Shown: positions 14,004 through 18,977 of the stretch, one piece after another | Layout: every line of letters starts with the position of its first letter | Position numbering within the stretch: position 1 is the stretch's first letter | Source: GCA-2746795 sp964643965 | GTDB taxonomy: Bacteria; Chloroflexota; Anaerolineae; Promineifilales; Promineifilaceae | DNA: 18,977 bases | Assembly: GCA_964643965.1 (NCBI GenBank) | Contig: CAZXVH010000103.1 | Coordinates: 1 to 18,977, forward strand | Direction: 5' to 3' | The notes under the pieces: generated by a model | The model's database searches: none | Told to the model about the DNA's origin: nothing | What the model saw: the letters and a program-made list of their open reading frames with translations, nothing else | Made by a program: the position numbers and the translations under genes

Positions 14004-14156
14004 TATCGTAGGGGCGATGCGATGGGGCATTGCCTTTGCCAAGCGTCTGGACTTTTCTCCCATCGCCTCGCCCGTGCTGGGATGGCGGGCGAGGCAACCG
14101 GAGAAAAGTCCGGGCGATAAATTAACATGATTCCCGGTTGCATCGCCCCTACGATA
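14004..14156. repeat. Nested inverted-repeat element (MITE- or REP-like), 153 bp
   Basis: Three nested exact inverted repeats share a centre: the terminal 17-bp arms (14004-14020 and 14140-14156, including ATCGTAGGGGCGATGC), the 12-bp arms GGACTTTTCTCC (14049-14060 and 14100-14111), and the inner 10-bp arms GCCTCGCCCG (14065-14074 and 14086-14095). GATATCCC occurs at 13991-13998 and 14153-14160. No transposase is encoded. The unit occupies the divergent spacer between the EEP gene and uvrB. Confidence 0.85.
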
Positions 14157-14160
14157 TCCC

Positions 14161-14194
14161 CTCGCCCGTGCTGCGATAAACGGGCAACGCAACC
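14161..14194. repeat. Partial second copy of the inner module of the nested element
   Basis: CTCGCCCGTGCTG is identical to the inner left arm and loop of the preceding element (14068-14080), and the right side (CGGGC then GCAACC) follows its order with changes. It abuts the element directly. Confidence 0.65.
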
Positions 14195-14226
14195 GCTTGT
14201 TTACATTTCCCATCCCCCCGCATCTA

Positions 14227-14235
14227 TGCTAAAAT
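14227..14235 (+). promoter_or_regulatory. Candidate extended -10 of uvrB
   Basis: TG-C-TAAAAT matches an extended -10 with five of six bases. TTTACA at 14200-14205 is too far upstream (24 bp) to be its -35. I see no LexA-type SOS box in the spacer. Confidence 0.4.
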
Positions 14236-14259
14236 AACGAACTAACGTTCTGGCAAAAA

Positions 14260-14287
14260 TTCATCCTTCATCCTTCATAATTCATCA
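14260..14287 (+). repeat. Heptamer repeat TTCATCC in the uvrB leader
   Basis: Four 7-base units follow one another: TTCATCC, TTCATCC, TTCATAA, TTCATCA. They end 7 bases before the GAGG ribosome site (14295-14298) of uvrB. Confidence 0.75.
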
Positions 14288-14303
14288 TTTTTCTGAGGTT
14301 CCC

Positions 14304-16379
14304 ATGCCCAAATTTGAACTCGTATCCGACTTCCAACCGACCGGCGATCAGCCCGACGCCATCAACCAACTCGTTGAGGGCCTGGAGAAGGGCGACCGTT
14401 TCCAAACCCTGCTTGGGGCCACCGGCACGGGCAAAACCTTCACCATCGCCAACATCATCCAGCAAACCCAAAAAGCCACCCTCATCCTGGCCCACAACAA
14501 AACCCTGGCCGCCCAACTTTATAGCGAATTCCGTGAATTCTTCCCCAACAACGCCGTCAGCTACTTTGTCTCCTACTATGACTATTACCAGCCCGAAGCT
14601 TACGTGCCCCGCCACGACCTCTTCATCGAAAAAGAGACGCAAATCAACGACGAGATCGACCGCCTGCGCCTGCTGGCCACCGCCAACCTGCTCAGCCGCG
14701 AAGACGTCATCATCGTGGCCTCCGTCTCCTGCATTTACGGCATCGGCAACCCGCAGGCGTGGGGCAAAGTCACCGTCGAAATCGAGCGAGGCAAACAGTA
14801 CCGGCGGGATACCATCCTGCGCCGCCTGGTCGATATCCAATACGACCGCAACGACCTGGAACTGCGGCGCGGTACCTTTCGCGTGCGCGGCGACACCTTG
14901 CAAATCTTCCCCGCCTACGCCGAAACCGCTTACACCATCGAGTTTTGGGGGGATGAAGTGGAGCGCATCACCGAGTTTGCCCACGTCACCGGCGAACTGC
15001 TGCGTGATCTGACCAGCATCCAAATCTTCCCCGCCCGCCAATTCATCACCGATGAAGATAAACTGGCCCAGGCCATCAACGACATCGAAAGCGAACTGAC
15101 CGGGCGCATTGCTTTCTTCAAAGAGCGCAATATGTTCCTGGAAGCGCAGCGCATCGAGCAGCGGGTGATGTATGATCTGGAAATGCTGCGCGAAGTGGGC
15201 TTCACCTCTGGCATTGAAAATTACAGCCGCCATATGGACCAGCGCAGTGAAGGCGACCCGCCCTGGACGCTGCTCGACTATTTCCCGGCCGACTATTTGC
15301 TGGTGGTGGATGAAAGCCACATGACCCTGCCCCAGGTGCGCGGCATGTATGCCGGCGACCGCAGCCGTAAACAAACATTGGTGGATTACGGCTTCCGCCT
15401 GCCCAGCGCCCTGGACAATCGGCCGCTCAACTTTGAAGAATTTGGCGAACGCATCAATCAGGCCATCTTCACCAGCGCCACTCCTGGTCCCTTCGAGTTT
15501 GAACATTCAGCGCATGTCATCCACCAGGTCATTCGTCCCACCGGCGTCCTGGATCCCGAGGTGGAAGTGCGCCCCGTCAAAGGGCAGGTAGATGATCTGT
15601 TGGCCGAAATCACCAAGCGCACCAATATCGGGCAGCGGGTTCTGGTGACCACCCTCACCAAGCGCATGTCAGAAGACCTGGCCGATTATTTGCTAGAAAT
15701 GGGCGTCAAAGTCCACTATTTGCACTCTGAAGTGCATACCCTGGAGCGCACCGAAATCTTGCGGGATTTGCGCCTGGGCGTTTACGATGTGGTGGTGGGC
15801 ATCAACCTGCTGCGTGAAGGGCTGGATTTACCGGAAGTGTCGCTGGTCGCCATTTTGGATGCAGACAAAGAAGGCTTTCTGCGCTCCGAAACCTCGCTGA
15901 CGCAGACGATTGGCCGGGCGGCGCGGCATATTGAGGGCAAGGTCATCATGTATGCGGACAAGATCACCGATTCCATGAAAGCGGCGCTCAAAACGACCAA
16001 CGAACGCCGCGCTGTGCAGCAGGCACATAACGAGGCGCATGGCATTGAGCCGAAGAGCATCATGAAAGCCATCCGCGCCCTCACCGATGATTTTGTGCAA
16101 GAGCGGGAACTGGCGCTGGCGGAAGGCAAAGGCACGTACACCACCACCCGGGATCTGCCCAAAGCGGAACTGGCGCATATGGTCATTGACCTGGAGAAGC
16201 AGATGAAGCAGGCGGCGCAGCAGTTGGAGTTTGAGAAGGCGGCTCTGCTGCGGGATCAGGTGGTGGAGCTGCGCCAGATCATGGCGCTGAAAGAGGCCGG
16301 CGCGGACCCCGAGATGCCAGAATGGGAGCGGCTGCGTAAGCTGGATGAAGCGGGCATTGCTTACGAGCCAGGCGACTAA
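14304..16379 (+). CDS. uvrB: UvrABC excision nuclease subunit B
   Basis: UvrB is the damage-verifying helicase-like subunit of nucleotide excision repair, loaded by UvrA and then bound by UvrC for incision. The protein is full length at 691 residues. Walker A is G38-ATGTGKT-45; the damage-probing beta-hairpin YYDYYQPEAYVPR is at 91-103; the DESH Walker B box is D336-E-S-H339; the helicase motif VI region is QTIGRAARH (534-542); and the C-terminal UVR motif (about 625-660, LEKQMKQAAQQLEFEKAALL) binds UvrC. The start is fixed by GAGG (14295-14298), 5 bases upstream. The gene stands alone and has no ACGGCCGT copy, in contrast to most of its neighbours. A 412-residue frame on the opposite strand is a shadow of this gene. 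Confidence 0.98.
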   Translation: MPKFELVSDFQPTGDQPDAINQLVEGLEKGDRFQTLLGATGTGKTFTIANIIQQTQKATLILAHNKTLAAQLYSEFREFFPNNAVSYFVSYYDYYQPEAYVPRHDLFIEKETQINDEIDRLRLLATANLLSREDVIIVASVSCIYGIGNPQAWGKVTVEIERGKQYRRDTILRRLVDIQYDRNDLELRRGTFRVRGDTLQIFPAYAETAYTIEFWGDEVERITEFAHVTGELLRDLTSIQIFPARQFITDEDKLAQAINDIESELTGRIAFFKERNMFLEAQRIEQRVMYDLEMLREVGFTSGIENYSRHMDQRSEGDPPWTLLDYFPADYLLVVDESHMTLPQVRGMYAGDRSRKQTLVDYGFRLPSALDNRPLNFEEFGERINQAIFTSATPGPFEFEHSAHVIHQVIRPTGVLDPEVEVRPVKGQVDDLLAEITKRTNIGQRVLVTTLTKRMSEDLADYLLEMGVKVHYLHSEVHTLERTEILRDLRLGVYDVVVGINLLREGLDLPEVSLVAILDADKEGFLRSETSLTQTIGRAARHIEGKVIMYADKITDSMKAALKTTNERRAVQQAHNEAHGIEPKSIMKAIRALTDDFVQERELALAEGKGTYTTTRDLPKAELAHMVIDLEKQMKQAAQQLEFEKAALLRDQVVELRQIMALKEAGADPEMPEWERLRKLDEAGIAYEPGD

Positions 16380-16424
16380 TTTCCCTGACGAAGCCTGAGT
16401 TTGACGAAGGCTGGTATGTGCCGA

Positions 16425-16439
16425 GCTTCGACAGGCTCA
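16425..16439. repeat. Half copy of the GCTTCGACAGGCTCA palindrome family
   Basis: These 15 bases are identical to 4375-4389. The left half is replaced by degenerate sequence with two TGACGAAG copies (16385-16408). It lies 46 bp behind the uvrB stop and could serve as a weak 3' structure; no clear terminator for uvrB is seen. Confidence 0.7.
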
Positions 16440-16483
16440 ACCCGCGCCTCTCATTGACTTCATCTTCGCTGACTAACGGCCGT

Positions 16484-16548
16484 TTACCCCACCCCCACAA
16501 ATGCATCCATACCTAAAGCAAAGGCGATGGCTTGATCCACTTTTGTCA
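16484..16548 (-). pseudogene. Possible mntP (DUF204) N-terminal remnant ending at a stop, 5' end in the gap
   Basis: On the minus strand, a frame open from the gap edge reads TKVDQAIAFALGMDAFVGVG and stops at TAA (16484-16486). The A-L-G-M-D-A-F core resembles the conserved first helix of MntP manganese exporters (for example AFGMSMDAFA in E. coli), with the usual Met-Asp-Ala-Phe. In an intact MntP about 160 more residues would follow, so this would be a truncated fragment. The stop overlaps an AACGGCCGTT palindrome (16475-16484). If the gap closes on the shared TTGTCA, the frame continues upstream to an ATG at 16700, overlapping the recD2 start. The match is short, so chance is possible. Confidence 0.3.
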
Positions 16549-16648
16549 NNNNNNNNNNNNNNNNNNNNNNNNNNNNNNNNNNNNNNNNNNNNNNNNNNNN
16601 NNNNNNNNNNNNNNNNNNNNNNNNNNNNNNNNNNNNNNNNNNNNNNNN
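16549..16648. other. Scaffold gap, 100 N
   Basis: Exactly 100 N. Both flanks carry TTGTCA (16543-16548 and 16649-16654), so the true gap may be small or the ends may overlap. The remainder of 16380-16698 holds the repeat, one palindrome copy, the possible mntP remnant and the recD2 promoter region. Confidence 0.97.
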
Positions 16649-16685
16649 TTGTCAACTCAATTCGCCAGTCACCCCCTATCCACAT

Positions 16686-16691
16686 TACAAT
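16686..16691 (+). promoter_or_regulatory. -10 element adjoining the recD2 start codon
   Basis: TACAAT (five of six) ends 7 bases before the ATG at 16699, and there is no Shine-Dalgarno sequence, suggesting a leaderless message. The -35 region is poor. Confidence 0.35.
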
Positions 16692-16698
16692 ACAAACC

Positions 16699-18977
16699 AT
16701 GACCGACCCCGATCAAATCAGCGGCTCCGTGGAGCGCATCACCTATTACAACGAAGAAAACGGCTACTCCGTCATCCGGCTCAAGCCAGATACGCGAGGG
16801 ATGCTGCCGTTTAAATACGCCAGCGGTGCGGATGCCCTCATCACCGTGGTGGGCAATTTACCAGAGGTACAGCCCGGGGAATGGCTCAAACTCAGCGGCA
16901 AATGGACGAGCCACAGCAAACACGGCCGTCAATTCCAGGCTGAGTTTTGTGAACAATCGCTGCCCGCCACCAGCGAAGGCATCAAGCGCTACCTCGGCTC
17001 CGGCATGATTCGCGGCGTGGGCAAGGTGATGGCCGAACGCATCGTGGATCGTTTTGGCGAAGAGACGCTGGACATCATCGACTACCAGCCGCAAGAACTG
17101 CTCAAAGTGTTGGGCATCGGCAAGAAACGAGTAGACAGTATCACCAAATCGTGGGAGCAGCAGCGAGCCATCAAAGATGTGATGATTTTCCTGCAATCGC
17201 ATGGCGTTTCCACCACGCTGGCCACTAAAATTTACAAGCAGTATGGGGATGCCTCGCTGGTGGTGGTGCAAACCACGCCTTATAAATTGGTGACGGATGT
17301 GTATGGCATTGGCTTTAAAACGGCCGATAAAATTGCCCAGGCGCTCGGTTTAGCCGCCGACGATCCGGGGCGAATTGAAGCGGGCGTGGCCTACACGCTC
17401 AACCGCATGGCGGAAGAGGGCCACGTCTACATGCCGCAGGAAGAACTGGAGCCAGAAGCGGCCGAGATTCTGGGGCTGGAAACGGAGAAAATTACGCAGG
17501 TGATTGATTCGTTGGAGACGAGTGATTTTATTAAGCGGGAGACGCTAAAGTATACAGTGGACAGTGAACAGGGGACAGTGGTCAGTGGACAGTCTACAGT
17601 GAACAGTGGACAGTATGCAGTGGGCAAATCCGCCATCCCCAATCCGCAATCTGCAATCGTCAGGGAGGAACGTGCGGTTTATTTGACGCCGTTTTACTAT
17701 TCGGAGATTGGGGTGACGCAGCGAGTGGAGCGCATGATTGGGCATCCGACGAGCCGGTTGAAGGGGATGAAGAGTCAAAATAAAAGGTTAAAGGAGGGTG
17801 GACAATCTTCTAATTTGTCTGAACAACAGATGGGGGCGGTGGAAACGGCCGTTTCCTACAAAGTATCCATTCTCACCGGTGGGCCTGGCACGGGAAAGAC
17901 CACCACTTTACGGGCTTTGCTCGATTTGCTCGACGCCAATGGCCGCACCTACGCCCTGGCCTCCCCCACCGGCCGCGCCGCCAAACGGCTCACCGAAGCC
18001 ACCGGACGGGAAGCCAAAACTATCCATCGCCTGCTGGAATTCAAGCCGGGCGAAGGCTTTGGCCGCCACGACGACAGCCCGCTGGACGTGGATATGGTGG
18101 TCATCGACGAAGCCTCCATGCTCGATCTGATTTTGGCGAATAATTTACTGAAAGCCATCGCCCCCGACACCCATCTGCTGCTCGTGGGCGACATTGACCA
18201 ACTGCCCAGCGTGGGCGCAGGTGATGTACTCAGCGATTTGATTGACTCGGAGCGCGTGCCTGTCATTCGCTTGCAAACCATTTTCCGGCAGGCGGCCAAC
18301 TCCTTCATCATCAGCAATGCCCACCGCATCAACCAGGGCCTCCTTCCCGAAACCGGGCCGTCAGACCCCAACGGGCCGCCGTCTGACTTTTACATTTTCA
18401 TCAAAGAAGACCCCGAGGAAGCGGCCGAACTACTGGTAGATGTGGTCAAAAATCGTGTGCCGCTTAAATTTGGCCTCGACCCGCTGGATGATATTCAGGT
18501 GCTGTCGCCGATGTATAACGGCCGTGTGGGCGTGAGCAATCTCAACTTGCTCTTGCAAGCCAGGCTCAATCCGCTGGGGGGCAAAAAGTTTGAACGTCGC
18601 CTGGGGGGACGCACCTTCCGCACCGGCGACAAGGTGATGCAAACCGTCAACAATTACGACAAAAATGTGTACAACGGCGACATTGGCCGCATCACGACCA
18701 TCGATCCACTGCAACAGACCATGACCATCAGCATCGACGGCGCCCCGGTATTGTATGACTTTTTGGAAGCGGATGAACTGGTTCACGCTTACGCCATTTC
18801 GGTGCATAAGAGCCAGGGGGCGGAGTACCCGTGCGTGGTCATTCCGGTGTTGACGCAGCATTACATGATGTTACAGCGCAATTTGTTGTACACGGCCGTT
18901 ACTCGCGCCAAGAAACTCGCTATCCTGGTGGGCACGCGCAAGGCCATCGCCATCGCCGTCAAAAACAACAAGACGAC
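16699..18977 (+). CDS. recD2: RecD2-type (RecD/TraA family) ATP-dependent DNA helicase, 3' end outside the window
   Basis: The frame runs open from the ATG to the window edge (759 codons). The N-terminal region carries an OB-like part (5-90) and three helix-hairpin-helix segments: GSGMIRGVGKVMAERI (100-115), LLKVLGIGKKRVDSI and VYGIGFKTADKIA (201-213). The SF1B motor follows: Walker A G394-GPGTGK400-T, Walker B D470-E-A-S, motif III LVGDIDQLPSVGAGD (495-509), motif IV LQTIFRQA (525-532), then VMQTVNNYDKNVYNGDIG (646-663), motif V AISVHKSQGAEY (699-710) and motif VI YTAVTRAKK (731-739). RecD2 proteins act as 5'-3' helicases in recombination and repair outside RecBCD. Residues 286-322 are an odd insert encoded by short repeats. 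Four ACGGCCGT copies are inside (16922, 17845, 18518, 18892). Confidence 0.93.
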   Translation, partial: MTDPDQISGSVERITYYNEENGYSVIRLKPDTRGMLPFKYASGADALITVVGNLPEVQPGEWLKLSGKWTSHSKHGRQFQAEFCEQSLPATSEGIKRYLGSGMIRGVGKVMAERIVDRFGEETLDIIDYQPQELLKVLGIGKKRVDSITKSWEQQRAIKDVMIFLQSHGVSTTLATKIYKQYGDASLVVVQTTPYKLVTDVYGIGFKTADKIAQALGLAADDPGRIEAGVAYTLNRMAEEGHVYMPQEELEPEAAEILGLETEKITQVIDSLETSDFIKRETLKYTVDSEQGTVVSGQSTVNSGQYAVGKSAIPNPQSAIVREERAVYLTPFYYSEIGVTQRVERMIGHPTSRLKGMKSQNKRLKEGGQSSNLSEQQMGAVETAVSYKVSILTGGPGTGKTTTLRALLDLLDANGRTYALASPTGRAAKRLTEATGREAKTIHRLLEFKPGEGFGRHDDSPLDVDMVVIDEASMLDLILANNLLKAIAPDTHLLLVGDIDQLPSVGAGDVLSDLIDSERVPVIRLQTIFRQAANSFIISNAHRINQGLLPETGPSDPNGPPSDFYIFIKEDPEEAAELLVDVVKNRVPLKFGLDPLDDIQVLSPMYNGRVGVSNLNLLLQARLNPLGGKKFERRLGGRTFRTGDKVMQTVNNYDKNVYNGDIGRITTIDPLQQTMTISIDGAPVLYDFLEADELVHAYAISVHKSQGAEYPCVVIPVLTQHYMMLQRNLLYTAVTRAKKLAILVGTRKAIAIAVKNNKT
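17551..17663 (+). repeat. Short-period repeat array lying in frame inside recD2
   Basis: Between codons for residues 285 and 322, variants of ACAGTGGACAGTGAACAG repeat about eight times (17554-17622), followed by AATCCGCAATCTGCAATC (17641-17658). The frame stays open and encodes a Val/Ser/Gly/Gln-rich stretch ending in NPQSAIVREE. Both units look like intergenic repeats rather than helicase sequence; the first resembles the array at 6307-6335. Confidence 0.85.

Larger units (their letters stand above)
927..18899. repeat. Highly iterated palindrome AACGGCCGTT (28 cores, 21 full copies)
   Basis: Full 10-mers start at 927, 1655, 2027, 2251, 2775, 3761, 5646, 6096, 7973, 8377, 9296, 9521, 10937, 11631, 11761, 12430, 13030, 13214, 13814, 16475 and 17844. 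Core-only ACGGCCGT copies start at 6136, 8915, 9366, 10180, 16922, 18518 and 18892. Only 8915 and 16475 lie outside genes. Inside genes all frames are used: as Thr-Ala-Val, as Asn-Gly-Arg and as Arg-Pro. At several sites the palindrome extends, as in GGAAACGGCCGTTTCC at 17842-17857. It is absent from uvrB, the acyl-CoA dehydrogenase and the nitroreductase. Confidence 0.95.

Noticed and set aside
13954..14097. The 48 extra upstream codons of the EEP frame
   Set aside because: They lie in the nested repeat element and upstream of the promoter and ribosome site that fit the start at 13953.
14004..14156. A complete insertion sequence
   Set aside because: Terminal inverted repeats exist, but there is no room for a transposase gene and no clean target duplication.
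14268..15506. A 412-codon open frame on the minus strand
   Set aside because: It is antisense to uvrB, and its residues follow from the uvrB codons.

Overview
The window is a stretch of ordinary bacterial chromosome of moderate-to-high GC, read from a draft assembly: two runs of exactly 100 N (5357-5456 and 16549-16648) are scaffold gaps. The gene set suggests an uncultured Chloroflexota bacterium of the Anaerolineae/Caldilineae type. It includes a Pro/Thr-rich DUF3048 lipoprotein, a zinc-ribbon single-pass membrane protein, a membrane-anchored PD40 propeller, an LLM-type F420-style oxidoreductase, an acyl-CoA dehydrogenase and a GT-C-like membrane protein. This placement is inferred from gene style; no rRNA or marker phylogeny is present. 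Shine-Dalgarno sites of the GGAG type, sigma70-type promoters and Rho-independent terminators are all visible.

Layout. 1-164 (minus): tRNA-Leu(GAG) with a consensus promoter and a terminator. 265-3196 (plus): a long leader, a SufS-like cysteine desulfurase and a DUF3048 lipoprotein 27 bp behind it, closed by a 15-bp stem terminator. 3218-5050 (minus): aspartate-semialdehyde dehydrogenase (asd) with its own consensus promoter, then a nitroreductase. 5051-5487: an intergenic stretch rich in inverted repeats, with a LacI-type operator palindrome and the first gap. 5488-6306 (plus): zinc-ribbon membrane protein. 6339-8629 (minus): acyl-CoA dehydrogenase and LLM oxidoreductase, separated by an octamer repeat. 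8942-10072 (plus): PD40 protein. 10137-13953 (minus): CBS-CBS-ACT protein, GT-C-like membrane protein, and an endonuclease/exonuclease/phosphatase-fold protein. 14304-16379 (plus): uvrB. 16484-16548 (minus): a possible mntP remnant ending at the second gap. 16699-end (plus): a RecD2-type helicase cut by the window edge. DNA repair is represented by uvrB and recD2; the other genes look like independent housekeeping units rather than one pathway.

No defence, phage or biosynthetic system is present. The unusual signal is in the DNA itself. The palindrome AACGGCCGTT occurs 21 times exactly, and its core ACGGCCGT 28 times, in genes and spacers, on all reading frames. About 0.02 and 0.3 would be expected by chance in a uniform sequence of this length. 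This resembles the HIP1 palindrome of cyanobacteria but with a different sequence. The junctions between genes also carry a set of short repeats: heptamers, an octamer array, a 9-10 bp ACAGTGG-type array, a perfect 46-bp palindrome, a two-copy hairpin family and a 153-bp nested inverted-repeat element. One such array lies in frame inside the RecD2 coding sequence, and another encodes the C-terminus of the LLM oxidoreductase.
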